Assembly (NCBI GenBank): GCA_035493895.1
Contig: DATJHM010000139.1
Location: 28,056 to 92,055, forward strand
Length of the DNA: 64,000 bases
Source: DATJHM01 sp035493895
Lineage (GTDB): Bacteria; Chloroflexota; Ktedonobacteria; Ktedonobacterales; Ktedonobacteraceae
Direction: 5' to 3'
Shown: positions 36,097 through 46,204 of the stretch, in pieces
Layout: the number at the start of each line of letters is the position of its first letter
How positions within the stretch are numbered: position 1 is the stretch's first letter
Notes under the pieces: generated by a model
What the model was told of the DNA's origin: nothing
The model's database searches: none
What the model saw: only the letters and a program-made list of their open reading frames with translations
Position numbers and translations under genes: made by a program

Positions 36097-37383
36097 TCAG
36101 GGGTGTACTTCAACCTCGGTTGCAACTTCGGCAGCGACGGGGGTTGCGCGGCGTGGCAGAACTGCCAGGAGGATAGAGACAATGGCCAGGGCGATGATGA
36201 GGACACCACCCAGGTAAGGAACGGGATGTCCAGCCTGACTATAAAGCCAGCCGCCGAGCAGAGGTCCAATGATCATGGCCAGCGATTGCATAGATTGACT
36301 GGCCCCACCAACGACTCCTTGTTGAGCCGCGCTGGCTTTCGCGGAGAGCAGACCACGCAGAGCATTCTCGACCAATCCACCCGCACCGGCAAAGAGGACA
36401 CCGCCCACAAACAGAAAGATCGGCGAGGAGTTCCAGGCAACAACGGCCAGCAGCACATAGCTGAGTCCAACCAGAACCAGCGAGCCAATCCCCAGCCGAA
36501 CACTGCCCAACCTGGGCAGCAAAAAACCCACCAGAACACCCTGGACCAGAATATCCACGACCCCGATCGTCGAAGAGGCCAGACCGGCATCGGTCGCGTT
36601 CCAGCCCAGGCTATCCTTTAAAAGAATGGTCAGATTGGCCATCAGATGCGCGAAGGGGAAGTAGTAGAAGAAAAAGGCTAATAGAAGCCAGCGAAGCGTG
36701 GCGATGCGGAAAAGCGAGCCAAGCTGCTTAAAGGGATTCAGATCGCTTATTTTAATAGAGGTCACGCGATGCTGTTTTTGCAGGCTCTCAGGCAGGAAGA
36801 AGATTCCCCAGAGCATGGAAAGCAGGCAGACAAGAGAGGCCGCAAGAAAGGGAATGCTATAGTTGATGGCTGCCAGCAAACCACCGACGCTGGGACCAAT
36901 GATAAAGCCCAGACCTGCGACGCCTCCTGCGATCCCAAAGTATTTGCCACGCTCCTCCGGTTCGGTAATATCCGCAACATAAGCAAAGAGGACGCTAAAG
37001 TTTCCACCCGTCAGACCATCGATGATGCGTCCCAGGAAAAGCATCCAGAGCGCATCTCCCAGGCCAAAGAAGAGGTAGCCCACGGCTGAACCAAACAGGC
37101 AGATGAAGAGGATAGGACGACGACCAAAGCGATCGCTAAGTTTCCCCAGGACGGGCGAGGCCAGAAGCTGGCAGATGCCATAAATGGAGATCATCCAGGA
37201 GACCGTAATAGCCAGGTTCGCGGGATTACTCAGGTGTTGCAGAGTCATAAAAGGGGCAACGGGATTAGCGATGCTCAGGCCCATAGTATCCAGAAAGGCC
37301 ACAATCATCAAAAAAACAATGGTTTTGCCACCAGTCGCGGGCGTCTTGCCGCTGGTTGGCTGTTCAGGTAAAACTGCACTCAT
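36097..37383 (-). CDS. MFS drug-efflux transporter, Tet(A)-like
   Basis: A 428-residue twelve-helix transporter of the DHA1/TCR group. The motif A loop between helices 2 and 3 is visible as GKLSDRFGRRPILFICLFGS. Helix 1 has FLDTMGLSIANPVAPF and helix 5 carries the antiporter-like motif GGVAGLGFIIGPSVGGLLA. Such proteins exchange protons for drugs such as tetracyclines or other small molecules. ATG 37383 has GGAG eight bases upstream. No drug-specific residue pattern can be claimed. It is upstream of, and on the same strand as, no obvious partner; the LuxR-type regulator follows 137 bp away in the opposite register of transcription order. Confidence 0.9.
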   Translation of the reverse strand: MSAVLPEQPTSGKTPATGGKTIVFLMIVAFLDTMGLSIANPVAPFMTLQHLSNPANLAITVSWMISIYGICQLLASPVLGKLSDRFGRRPILFICLFGSAVGYLFFGLGDALWMLFLGRIIDGLTGGNFSVLFAYVADITEPEERGKYFGIAGGVAGLGFIIGPSVGGLLAAINYSIPFLAASLVCLLSMLWGIFFLPESLQKQHRVTSIKISDLNPFKQLGSLFRIATLRWLLLAFFFYYFPFAHLMANLTILLKDSLGWNATDAGLASSTIGVVDILVQGVLVGFLLPRLGSVRLGIGSLVLVGLSYVLLAVVAWNSSPIFLFVGGVLFAGAGGLVENALRGLLSAKASAAQQGVVGGASQSMQSLAMIIGPLLGGWLYSQAGHPVPYLGGVLIIALAIVSILLAVLPRRATPVAAEVATEVEVHP

Positions 37384-37520
37384 GCATAGTTCTCCAATCA
37401 ATTTTACAGTGTTATCTATTTGTTCTGTCCTGATACTACTGGAGAGATGGATGAGTCTGCATCGTCTATGTGCATGATTGGGCGGTTGATTTTTTGCGCT
37501 GACAAAAGGATGCTTCTGGT

Positions 37521-40500
37521 TCAGAGGAGTTCGAGCTGACTGGCCCGGGAACTGGCGGCCACGCGATTATTGACATTCAGCTTACGATAAATGCTCTGGA
37601 TCTGAGTACGTACGGTATTGACCGAGACAATCAGTTCCCGCGCTATCTCGGCGTTGGAATTGCCAGCCGCCAGCAGACGAAGCACTTTCTGCTCCTGCGG
37701 ACTGAGCGGTTCGCTGAGCATGTTTGAGACGGACGGCGTAGTTTCCTGGTCAAAAGCCTCCAGCAGAACGTGAGCACGGGCCTGGAGATTTCTTCCCCTC
37801 AGAGCAGGAAGCTGGCGATGCAGGATATGAAAAAATTCCGCGCCTTCATCGAGAAAGAGACGTAGGTAGCCCTCATTGAGACTGGCGTAGAGGAGATCGG
37901 TAAGTTGAGCGCGGACCTGCTCCTGCCGACCCTGGCGGGCGTAGACCTGGACGAGCAAGACCTGAACTTCGCGAGCAAAGGCGAGATGCCTGCTCTGGAT
38001 GGCTGCCGCGTGGAACTGCTCAAGTTGCGCAAGAGCTGAGGCCGCCTGACCTTGCAACAGGAGCAGGCGAGCATATAAAAGCTGTTCGCGCCATTGTTGC
38101 AATCTGGGCAAGGTCACTGCGCTCTCCGCGTGACTGGCAAACCAGCTTGCCACAGCCGTAAGCTGTCCAGTAGCCAACTGGATACGGGCCAGCGTCGCCT
38201 GCATCTGCCGCACAAGCTGGAAAGCCTGAGGAGTGGCTGGAGTAGCATGGCGAGCCAGCCAGGAGGTGAGCCGCTGATGAGCATGCTCAGACGCACCGCG
38301 AGCATGCTCAAGCAGTGCCAGACGCCGTGTGGCCGCCTCCAGAAATTCCACCTGCTGCTGACGCTCGCCAATAGCCAGCACCTCGCGAGCAGCCTTTTCA
38401 GCTTCATCCAGATGATTCCACTCATAGGCAAGTTGAGCCAGACAAATCTGCATATGCGCAATATCATCGTCATCTTCCTGTGCGCGGGCCTCGATCAAAA
38501 TCTGGCGCATCTGCTCAGCGGCATGGTGCAATTCGCCATACTCAAGACTGACTCCGCTCAGCATACCTCTGGTGGCACGAGCATAGATACTATTGCCTTG
38601 CTGCTGGCTCAGGGAGAGAGACTCCTGAAAGTATGTCCGGGCCTGATCCAGATTCCCCTCAAGCACCTCTCCGGTGCCAACAACGGTCAGGCTCAGGCTG
38701 CGCCAGACACGGACTTCGGGCGGAAGCCATGCCAGCGCTTGCCTGGCCCAGGTCACAGCCTGGAGCAGTTTGCCTTCATTATTGGCCAGCAGGGCGCGAA
38801 AAGCAAAGACAGAGGCCAGACGAGCCGTATTGTTCGCATCGCGCCAATGCTCCTCGGCAAGCTGGAGCAAACGCTGAAGCCGAGCATACCCTGCTGGATC
38901 AGGTGGACTGCCCATTAAAATAAAGAGGAGAAGCATGGCGTAGTGCAGACAAAGTTCCGGGCGACTCTCCACTTCCTCTGTCGGCAGACGCTCCAGCCAG
39001 AGCTGCATGCTATAGAGTTCCGGGAGCGTGGCGGCATTATTCTGTTCTCTAAAAAGGACAAGACGCTCAATCAATCCGGCAGCACGTGGAAAATTCAGCG
39101 CCGCCAGAGCCATTTCTATGGCTTCGCCAGGCAAATCATGTTCCTCATACCAGATACTAGCCAGCGAGGCCAGCCGGAGTAGTTCTGGCCGACCCAGATG
39201 TCGCTCCGCCTCCTCTTGCATAGCGCGAGCAAAAAGAGTCTGATAGCGCGTCCACTCACCTTTACGATCCAGCGGGATCAAAAAGCGATCACTCTTGCGC
39301 AAGATCGTCAGCAATTGCTCACTATCCTCACGCCCGGTCACAGTCTGGCAGAGCGAGGCATTCAGGCGCGGGAAGAGGCAGGTCTGCCAGAGAAAGGTCT
39401 GCTGCTCCGCGGAGAGCGTATGCACTACTTCGCTCAAGAAATATTCACGCACGCCCCAGTGGCTCCCCCCAAAGGTCGCGAGCATGGCTTCTATCTCCTC
39501 TTCACGGGTAAATTCAGCGATTTCTCTGGCCAGCAAACGGAGACCCGCTGGCCAGGCATCCAGGCGCTCCTCAATCTGGCGGAGCATCTTCTGTGAGAGT
39601 GGGAAAGAGAGTTCTTGCGCAAAAAAGGCGCGGATCTCTTCCAGGGTAAAACCAAGATGGGGAGGAGAAATATCCAGGATTTCATTATGCGCGTGCAGGC
39701 GGACCAGCGAAAAAGGCGGATCACCACGGACCAGCAGGAGCAAATGGCAGGAGGCGGGCAAATGCTCCAGGAAAAAGCTCAGACTGGCCACAGCCTGGGG
39801 AGAAGTCAATACATGGAGATCATCCAGGACGAGCAGGCAGGGAGATTGCAGACGACTTAACTCATTCAACAAAGCTACCAGCATTCTCTCCAGAGGCTTA
39901 AAAGGTGGCAGGCGATGGGCCAGCAAGAGTTCCAGCGCCTCCTGACCGAGGTCATCCCGGAAAGTCTGGCAAGCAGCGATAAGATAGCGCCAGAAGCGAA
40001 TGGGATCGTTATCACCTTCATCCAGCGTCACATAGGCCACACAGGGAAATCCCGCTGAGCCACTCCTGGCCGCGATCCACTGGCTCACCAACGTTGTTTT
40101 GCCATAACCCGCTGGAGTACTGATACGAGTCAATTTATACTCCAGACCCTTATCAAGCAGTTCCCAGAGATGTGGACGCGGCAACAGTGAAGATTGCGCA
40201 CGCGGCAACTGCAACTTCGACATCAGAAGCGGCTCAAATTGCAGAGGAGTCGGAAGAACAGCGGAGACCTCACGCAGTTCCGCCTCAGGTGTCAGACCAA
40301 CCGCAGGTGCAGGAACGGACTGACCACGCTGACGCAGTCCGGCGTGAGTCGCCATCTGCTCCGGGGACAGAGACTGCGCGAACTGCTGAGCAATCTCCTC
40401 CAGGAGAGCAATTTTTATCTGCGCGCTCCGTCCCAGATAGCGCTTCACCATAGTCCCGGCCTGACGCTGATAGACATACCAGTAGCCCTCCGGGCCACGA

Positions 40501-40694
40501 CCACGCGCCTCCTTCAGAAGGTTGAGCGCACCAGAGCGACCACGAAAGGAGCATGAACGATGTTCCTGTAACCATATTTGCCATTCAGCGCTGGTCTCAT
40601 CCAGCAGAAAAGTAGCGCCCGTCTCTGCATCTGTCAGCAGATAAGCGGCCTCTTCAGGCAACCAGTTCAAACTATACTGCGCCCTCTTTGGCAT
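37521..40694 (-). CDS. MalT/LuxR-type ATPase transcriptional activator
   Basis: A regulator of about 1,057 residues. An N-terminal domain of about 110 residues (PKRAQYSLNWLPEE to GYWYVYQRQAGTMVKRYLG) matches what I associate with Ktedonobacter regulators. Next come a STAND-type NTPase (Walker A STPAGYGKTTLV, Walker B CLLVLDDLHVL) and a long TPR-rich helical domain. A LuxR HTH closes the protein (LSPQEQKVLRLLAAGNSNAE, then IVSVNTVRTQIQSIYRKLNV). Members act as ligand- and ATP-gated activators. The frame continues to a TTG at 40784, but that would put two operator-like repeats inside the gene; ATG 40694 is preferred, with AAGGAGG rather far upstream (14 nt). Target genes are not evident. Confidence 0.88.
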   Translation of the reverse strand: MPKRAQYSLNWLPEEAAYLLTDAETGATFLLDETSAEWQIWLQEHRSCSFRGRSGALNLLKEARGRGPEGYWYVYQRQAGTMVKRYLGRSAQIKIALLEEIAQQFAQSLSPEQMATHAGLRQRGQSVPAPAVGLTPEAELREVSAVLPTPLQFEPLLMSKLQLPRAQSSLLPRPHLWELLDKGLEYKLTRISTPAGYGKTTLVSQWIAARSGSAGFPCVAYVTLDEGDNDPIRFWRYLIAACQTFRDDLGQEALELLLAHRLPPFKPLERMLVALLNELSRLQSPCLLVLDDLHVLTSPQAVASLSFFLEHLPASCHLLLLVRGDPPFSLVRLHAHNEILDISPPHLGFTLEEIRAFFAQELSFPLSQKMLRQIEERLDAWPAGLRLLAREIAEFTREEEIEAMLATFGGSHWGVREYFLSEVVHTLSAEQQTFLWQTCLFPRLNASLCQTVTGREDSEQLLTILRKSDRFLIPLDRKGEWTRYQTLFARAMQEEAERHLGRPELLRLASLASIWYEEHDLPGEAIEMALAALNFPRAAGLIERLVLFREQNNAATLPELYSMQLWLERLPTEEVESRPELCLHYAMLLLFILMGSPPDPAGYARLQRLLQLAEEHWRDANNTARLASVFAFRALLANNEGKLLQAVTWARQALAWLPPEVRVWRSLSLTVVGTGEVLEGNLDQARTYFQESLSLSQQQGNSIYARATRGMLSGVSLEYGELHHAAEQMRQILIEARAQEDDDDIAHMQICLAQLAYEWNHLDEAEKAAREVLAIGERQQQVEFLEAATRRLALLEHARGASEHAHQRLTSWLARHATPATPQAFQLVRQMQATLARIQLATGQLTAVASWFASHAESAVTLPRLQQWREQLLYARLLLLQGQAASALAQLEQFHAAAIQSRHLAFAREVQVLLVQVYARQGRQEQVRAQLTDLLYASLNEGYLRLFLDEGAEFFHILHRQLPALRGRNLQARAHVLLEAFDQETTPSVSNMLSEPLSPQEQKVLRLLAAGNSNAEIARELIVSVNTVRTQIQSIYRKLNVNNRVAASSRASQLELL

Positions 40695-40713
40695 AAAACC
40701 AGACCAGGCCTCC

Positions 40714-40785
40714 TTATGTTGCTCCCCAACATCCAGATATCTCCGCCAAATATGTGAATCCTGAAAAATTATGTTGCTCCCCAAC
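40714..40785. promoter_or_regulatory. Duplicated operator-like sequence before the MalT-type gene
   Basis: A 17-bp sequence TTATGTTGCTCCCCAAC occurs at 40714-40730 and 40769-40785, 55 bp apart. The first copy extends to ATGTTGctcccCAACAT (40716-40732), a perfect 6-bp inverted repeat. They lie 20 and 75 bp upstream of the preferred start, a likely autoregulatory site. Confidence 0.6.
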
Positions 40786-40879
40786 GCCCATCATGGATGA
40801 TTATAAAACGCAACCTTGCAAGAAGCAAGTACGTTAAAAGCTGGTCCCAGCTAGAGAAGTTGCTCTGTGGCCATACTAT

Positions 40880-41081
40880 TTACCGCTGTTCAATATGATC
40901 GATCAAAGCTAACACGCCACGTATCGCCTGCTGCATCTGCTCAGGATCTTGCGAGGCGCGGGCCAGCACATAGCCACCCTGGACGATGGCCATGATGGTC
41001 GCGGCCAGTTCGGGCAGGTTGAGATCCTCACGCAGCGTCCCCTCCTGTGTCAAGGAGAGGACCGCTGAATCTCCTCATAGC
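40880..41081 (-). pseudogene. C-terminal remnant of a TetR regulator
   Basis: Reading minus, the frame gives TQEGTLREDLNLPELAATIM and then AIVQGGYVLARASQDPEQMQ, ending LIDHIEQR, the classic end of a TetR ligand domain. About 30 bases further upstream the matching words (RYEEIQR) continue in another frame, showing a frameshift, and no DNA-binding domain remains. Confidence 0.75.
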
Positions 41082-41310
41082 GCGATATTCTGATGGCGAT
41101 TGTCACCGGCATATCAGGAGACGAGCGGCCCAAATTGAATACGGAGCGAGGTGAAAGGTTATCCTGACTAATAAGATGAAAAGAATGCGAGAATGCGGGT
41201 TCTACGACACATAGATATATCCCCCACGCAAAAGAAAGGTTGTCTCGATGGCCAACAAAATCTCTTCAAGCAAGAAACAGAGTCCTTGCTCCACCATCAT
41301 TTCCTCCAGG

Positions 41311-42711
41311 TCAAGGTTTTGCTGCTTGAGCTTTTTTCTGGCGCAAACTATCGCTGAACCTCATGAAAGGTCGTTCAATGAGCGCGAAGTTGCCGAAAGA
41401 GAAAGGGATAACAGCAATGACGATCCAGGCTACGCCAAGGCAAAAAAGCCTGAGTAGACCCCAACCAGATAAAGCGCTCGCTTCCGCATCTAGAAAGGGA
41501 TACAACAGTGGCCTGTGCCAGATGTACATACTGAAGGATATTAATCCGATCCAACGGAAAGGCGACCACTCAAAGAGACGTTTGACAAAAGATCCACTGA
41601 AGAGGACTGCAAGCATCAAGCCCCCATACCCCAACGCGAAGCCAAATTCACTAAAAGTCCATATGACCGTACCATTAGAAATACATGCGATGATAGGATT
41701 ACTGCTGGCTGGCAGAGAAGTTCGTGTAGACCACAACGCGATGATATACAGCCAAAGTATACTGCCGACCAGCAACCAGGGGCTGATGCGACATAAAACA
41801 GTCTTCCATGTTTCTTGTACTCCACTGTAATGTGCCATAGTATAGCAGACAGCAACAACCATACCAGCCCCAAAGTCTTCCAGAAACTTGCCGTGTGGTC
41901 CCCGGCCTCCAACGCCATAGAGGAGAGCTACGATCGCTTTGAATAGCGTGGGGGGAAGTCCAAGCGTCATCCCGGTATGTATAGTGGTCACAAAGTAGCC
42001 ACCAAACCGAGAGGCGATTCCCCATAGAATGACGCCCCCTACGCAACTGATGAGCATCCAGACACGCCGCTGTAGCGAGCCACGCTGCACCAGAGGTCGC
42101 ATGGCCAGAGCGAGCCAGGGTAATAGCATATAAAACTGCCACTCAACCGCAAGTGTCCAGAAAGGGGTGTTAATTCGCTGATACGTACTCGTAGTAGAAT
42201 CCATGAGGAAAGTCAGAAAAAGCGCGAGATCCTTGAAATGATCTGGACGTAAATACTTCTGGTTTGTCAGGATGATGAGCAGAAAAAGCGATAGATAGTA
42301 GGCAGGCATGATTCGCAATGCTCTGCGCACATAGAATTGTTTGACAGAAGGCCAGGCATGATCAAACAAAAGCGATCTGATGTACGGAAGAAAAAGGAGG
42401 AAGCCCGAAAGCGCCAGGAAAAGCGTCACGCCTGAACTACCTGTAGAAATAGTGGCACCTACATATGGACCTACCCAGGGGAGCCTGTTCACATGCAAAT
42501 GAAAGTCTAGATGATAAAAGACGACAATGAGAATGGCAATAGCGCGTACACTATCCAGGACTGCGATGTTGCTTTTTGGCTTATTGCCTTCTAAAATTGC
42601 GGTGATGCTCCTATGTATTCGATGCAAAAAGTTCTGGGATTCAGAAGGGATATGCTGTATCTCTTGCACATCGTTTTTCACATCGTTCTGAACTGTTCCA
42701 ATTGGTGGCAT
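41311..42711 (-). CDS. OafA/YrhL-type membrane acyltransferase
   Basis: A 466-residue acyltransferase-3 family protein with about ten membrane helices. After a polar N-terminus of about 50 residues, helix 1 reads SVRAIAILIVVFYHLDFHLH, containing the family histidine. TGSSGVTLFLALSGFLL and FYVRRALRIMPAYYLSLFL are the next conserved blocks. These enzymes transfer acetyl or other acyl groups to sugars, peptidoglycan or secondary metabolites at the membrane. The target is unknown. ATG 42711 follows AAAGGATAGG. A single-gene unit, divergent from the transposase scrap. Confidence 0.9.
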   Translation of the reverse strand: MPPIGTVQNDVKNDVQEIQHIPSESQNFLHRIHRSITAILEGNKPKSNIAVLDSVRAIAILIVVFYHLDFHLHVNRLPWVGPYVGATISTGSSGVTLFLALSGFLLFLPYIRSLLFDHAWPSVKQFYVRRALRIMPAYYLSLFLLIILTNQKYLRPDHFKDLALFLTFLMDSTTSTYQRINTPFWTLAVEWQFYMLLPWLALAMRPLVQRGSLQRRVWMLISCVGGVILWGIASRFGGYFVTTIHTGMTLGLPPTLFKAIVALLYGVGGRGPHGKFLEDFGAGMVVAVCYTMAHYSGVQETWKTVLCRISPWLLVGSILWLYIIALWSTRTSLPASSNPIIACISNGTVIWTFSEFGFALGYGGLMLAVLFSGSFVKRLFEWSPFRWIGLISFSMYIWHRPLLYPFLDAEASALSGWGLLRLFCLGVAWIVIAVIPFSFGNFALIERPFMRFSDSLRQKKAQAAKP

Positions 42712-42852
42712 AAGAGATGACCTATCCTTTATTCCTTACATATACAAACTTTTTTCGTAATGATTGATGTGTCAGAACTGAAGACAACAGAGTGGTACAA
42801 GAATGACTCTTCTGCTATGCTTACCAGAGAAGCGTTGAGAGAGGAGCAACTC

Positions 42853-43012
42853 ATGAACTGTCCTTATTTGTGCATCAATCCAAACAACCGAGGGTAAAAA
42901 GAAAACAGTGCTGGGATACCAGACCTTCTGGTGCCAGCGGTGCAAACGAACGAAGCGGCACTCCTTTCAACTATCTTGAATATCCCACAAATATTGTACT
43001 CCTATTGAATCA
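42853..43012 (+). pseudogene. Transposase N-terminal remnant
   Basis: MNCPYLCINPNNRG followed by a stop, then in a second frame VLGYQTFWCQRCKRT, then in a third GTPFNYLEYPTNIVLL. Together these match the zinc-finger N-terminus and following helix of an IS transposase, broken by at least two frameshifts. The remainder of the gene is missing. Confidence 0.72.
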
Positions 43013-43079
43013 TGGCCTTAGCTTACCGATGAAAGGCTTCTCAACGATCAGCATGAGAATGGAGTATTGAAGGAAAAAT

Positions 43080-43850
43080 ATGAACGAACATCACGATCAC
43101 CCTGTTTCGCTACAAGCGTGCTGGCTACAACTCCTCCATATACAGGAAGAACTGCTCACAACACAGACTGAAGCCATTCAGCAAGCGGCGCAGGTCTGTG
43201 CCGAATGCATTGCCTATGGAGGCGTCATTCACACCTTTGGATCAGGGCACTCACGCGCCTTCGCTGCCGAACTGGTCCATCGCGCTGGTGGTCTCGCGCC
43301 GATGAATCGCATCGATTTTGAAGATCTCGCACTGTATGGTGACTGGCCATTGCAACGTGTTCGTAGCCTGGAATGTGAGCGTGACCTGACGGCGGGAGCG
43401 GCATTACTCTCCTACCACCAGATCGAACCGCACGATGTCTTTTTGATTGCCTCGCAATCGGGGGTAAATGCCGCTGTGGTTGAATATGCTCTTCAGATAA
43501 AACAGCGCCAGCACCAGCTCATTGTCCTCACATCGCTCAAGCATACAAGGGAGACCCCTTCACGCCATCCTGGCGGTCAGAAGCTCTATGAACTTGCAGA
43601 CATTGTGATCGATAATCGTACGAACTGTGGTGATACGCTGCTGGCATTCCCTTCATCTGAGGAGATCTGTTCGGCCTCGTCATTGATAGGCGTCCTGGTT
43701 GCTCAGCTTTTGAATAGCGAAATAGTCAACGTCTTGCAATCACGTGGCAAAGAGGTTCCGGCCTTTGTTTCAGACAATATTGAAGGGGGGATCGAGCGTA
43801 ACCTTTCACTCCAACGGCGCTATGAAAAGCGTGTACGCTACAAAGGCTAG
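43080..43850 (+). CDS. SIS-domain phosphosugar-binding protein
   Basis: A 256-residue protein with one sugar-isomerase (SIS) domain, of the UPF0309-like group. Motifs are GVIHTFGSGHSRAFAAEL (phosphosugar loop) and DVFLIASQSGVNAAVVEYA. Related proteins bind or isomerise phosphosugars such as N-acetylglucosamine or N-acetylmuramic acid phosphates. AAGGA precedes ATG 43080. It lies convergent with arsB, 13 bp apart, with no apparent link to arsenic. Isomerase activity is not certain. Confidence 0.88.
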   Translation: MNEHHDHPVSLQACWLQLLHIQEELLTTQTEAIQQAAQVCAECIAYGGVIHTFGSGHSRAFAAELVHRAGGLAPMNRIDFEDLALYGDWPLQRVRSLECERDLTAGAALLSYHQIEPHDVFLIASQSGVNAAVVEYALQIKQRQHQLIVLTSLKHTRETPSRHPGGQKLYELADIVIDNRTNCGDTLLAFPSSEEICSASSLIGVLVAQLLNSEIVNVLQSRGKEVPAFVSDNIEGGIERNLSLQRRYEKRVRYKG

Positions 43851-43863
43851 TAAAGGAGAGGAA

Positions 43864-45159
43864 CTAACCCAGCACATGTATCCAGAGCACCAGAGAGAGC
43901 AGGGTCACCAGAAGCACAGGCGGCGTGATGAGGATACCAGTGCGAAAGTACTGTCCCCAACTGATCTTGACGCCTCGTCGTGCCAACACATGCAGCCAGA
44001 GCAGCGTGGCCAGCGATCCCAGCGGCGTGAATTTTGGTCCCAGATCTGCGCCAATCACGTTCGCATAGATCAGTCCCTGCATTACTTGAGCAGAGACATG
44101 AACCGGACTAATTGAGAGAGCCCCAATGAGCACGGTTGGCATATTATTCATGATCGCCGAGAGGAGCGCGACCAGCACACCCGTTCCTACCGTTCCTACC
44201 GCCAGCCCATGCTGGCTCATGCCTGCAATCACGTGCGTGAGGAGCACGGTCAGGCCTGCATTGCGTAAGCCAAAGATGACCAGATACATCCCAATGGAGA
44301 ATACCACAATCTGCCAGGGAGCCGAGACGATGACCTTGCGACGCTCCACCACACGGCTTCCTTGCGCCGCAATGAGCAGGATCAGCGCTCCCGCACCCGC
44401 AACCACCGAGACCGGGATGTGCAGCAATGCGCCCGCAAAATAGCCAACCACCACCAGCAGTAGGACGCCCCAACCAACGCGAAAGAGTCGCTGATCACGA
44501 ATGGCATCCTGTGGGGTGGCTAACGCCGTAGGATCAAAGGTTCCGCTGCTTTCGCGCCAAAACAAGAGCAACACGACGAGAATACTGGCGACAATACTCA
44601 CCAGATCTGGTACGAGCATCACCCGTACATAGGAAACGAAGTTGATATGAAAGAAATCCGCACTCACAATGTTGACCAGGTTACTCACCACCAGCGGCAG
44701 GCTCGCTGTATCGGCGATGAAGCCACAGGCAATCACAAAAGCGAGCGCCCGTTTGGCGTCAAACTTCAGGGCGACCACCATCTCATAGACAATGGGCGTG
44801 AGAATGAGCGCCGCGCCATCATTGGCAAAGAAAGCCGCAATCGTCGCCCCGAGCAACATAATAAATACGAGGGCACGACGACGATTCCCGCCAGCCAGAC
44901 GTGCTACATGCAAGGCTGCCCAGGCGAAAAAGCCAATTTCGTCCAGAATTAACGAAATAATAATGACAGCCACAAAAGTCAGTGTGGCATCCCAGACAAT
45001 CCCGATCACCGTCGGAATATCAGCGATATGGACAACACCAGTCAACAGTGCAACGATTGCGCCCCCGAGCGCAGGCCAGCCAATATTCAAGCCTTTCGGC
45101 TGCCAGATCACCAGCACTAACACCACCACAAAAATGGCAATAGCAAGACTCACGTACAT
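43864..45159 (-). CDS. arsB: ArsB arsenite efflux pump
   Basis: A 431-residue membrane protein of the ArsB/ion-transporter superfamily, expected to extrude arsenite or antimonite. Conserved blocks: WPALGGAIVALLTGVVHIAD, IGIVWDATLTFVAVIIISLI, LDEIGFFAWAALHVAR, FFANDGAALILTPIVYE and SAIMNNMPTVLIGALSI. About twelve helices are predicted by eye. The frame extends to 45312, but MYVSLAIA (ATG 45159 with AAGGA upstream) is the typical ArsB start. It reads divergently from arsR across a region with several ATCG-type palindromes, so ArsR probably represses both. An ArsA partner is broken here, so it would act alone on the membrane potential. Confidence 0.92.
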   Translation of the reverse strand: MYVSLAIAIFVVVLVLVIWQPKGLNIGWPALGGAIVALLTGVVHIADIPTVIGIVWDATLTFVAVIIISLILDEIGFFAWAALHVARLAGGNRRRALVFIMLLGATIAAFFANDGAALILTPIVYEMVVALKFDAKRALAFVIACGFIADTASLPLVVSNLVNIVSADFFHINFVSYVRVMLVPDLVSIVASILVVLLLFWRESSGTFDPTALATPQDAIRDQRLFRVGWGVLLLVVVGYFAGALLHIPVSVVAGAGALILLIAAQGSRVVERRKVIVSAPWQIVVFSIGMYLVIFGLRNAGLTVLLTHVIAGMSQHGLAVGTVGTGVLVALLSAIMNNMPTVLIGALSISPVHVSAQVMQGLIYANVIGADLGPKFTPLGSLATLLWLHVLARRGVKISWGQYFRTGILITPPVLLVTLLSLVLWIHVLG

Positions 45160-45356
45160 ACATCCATCCTTTTCCGCGTCCGATAGACACACTCCTGGTA
45201 TGCCTGACGACGGCATTACAGAATACCTCCCTATGCCCGAAAGAAGAAGCGCCCCTGCAACGCCTCTTTCAGCACAGGTCTTTCCCCGCATCTCCCTCAA
45301 AGCACAAAACACAAATAGTAGCTCATCCTGTCCTTGCGTTGAGAAACAGGTCCCTT

Positions 45357-45463
45357 TTTATCGTCCATCGCCGATAAACGATAAAGGGGAGATAAAAAAA
45401 ATACATGGGGAACCTGCACATCCAACGCACCCATTGCTCGTCCTTTCATCGTTGAACAACGAT
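45357..45463. promoter_or_regulatory. Two ArsR-type palindromes upstream of arsB
   Basis: A 29-bp near-perfect palindrome at 45357-45385 has nested half-sites TTTATCGT and ATCG either side of its centre. A second palindrome ATCGTTGAACAACGAT lies at 45448-45463. Both share the ATCGT/ACGAT half-site found at the arsR promoter. No strong -35/-10 pair for arsB could be assigned. Confidence 0.72.
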
Positions 45464-45746
45464 AAGGTACCCCAAAATCTGAGCCATGTCAAGGGACCTT
45501 GTTGGACCATCGATCTTCTGGCAAAATAGCTTACGGCAATATGGTTCAGATGGAATGTGTCCCATGCCACCTCAACTTCATTGGCAGACGCTCCCTGACA
45601 GAAAAGGACGCATCTTCGACGTATCATAGGGATGCAGGCTCCTCCACAACGCTCCCGGATTGCCAAGTCAAGAACATGCCCACAGACACGCCCCTTTTTT
45701 CCTGGATCACAACTTGTTCACATCTCTGTGAAACGACCTGCGCAAG

Positions 45747-45786
45747 TTGACAAGCAAAACTATTCCTGCTACGATGTTTATCGTAG
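45747..45786 (+). promoter_or_regulatory. arsR promoter with overlapping operator
   Basis: TTGACA at 45747-45752, 17-bp spacer, TACGAT at 45770-45775. The palindrome CTACGATGTTTATCGTAG (45769-45786) covers the -10 box, the usual position for ArsR repression. Confidence 0.75.
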
Positions 45787-45811
45787 CCTGACGATAAAGG
45801 AAATACAGACG

Positions 45812-46141
45812 ATGAGCAAGAAAGTGATACCCGTCCTGCAACAAGATGCCACCCACAACACAGCAGATGAGCAATACCGTGAACAGCTTGCGCGTTTGTG
45901 TAAAGCGCTGGCCCATCCTGTACGTGTACAGATTTTGCGCTATCTCAGTACTTTGAACGAGGCCTGCGTCTGTGGCGATATTGTCAATACCCTGCCCTTA
46001 GCCCAATCAACAGTCAGCCAGCATTTGAAAATCCTCAAAGAGGCTGGACTCATCCAGGGTGAGATTGATGGGCCACGAACCTGCTATTATCTCAATCGCG
46101 AGATGGTCAGCCACTTTCAATCGCTCGTTGCACAACTCTAA
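45812..46141 (+). CDS. arsR: ArsR arsenic-responsive repressor
   Basis: A 109-residue winged-helix repressor. The HTH reads TLPLAQSTVSQHLKILKEAG, and the metal site EACVCGDIV matches the ELCVCDL arsenite-sensing motif with two cysteines. Arsenite binding should release it from the ATCG palindromes beside it. ATG 45812 gives the family length; the frame opens at 45632. arsD follows after a 63-bp gap on the same strand. Confidence 0.92.
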   Translation: MSKKVIPVLQQDATHNTADEQYREQLARLCKALAHPVRVQILRYLSTLNEACVCGDIVNTLPLAQSTVSQHLKILKEAGLIQGEIDGPRTCYYLNREMVSHFQSLVAQL

Positions 46142-46204
46142 GCGGTGCTCTTTCTGGCATTATTCCATCGCCTATCGACGATGTACGATGAAGAAGAGAA
46201 AACA

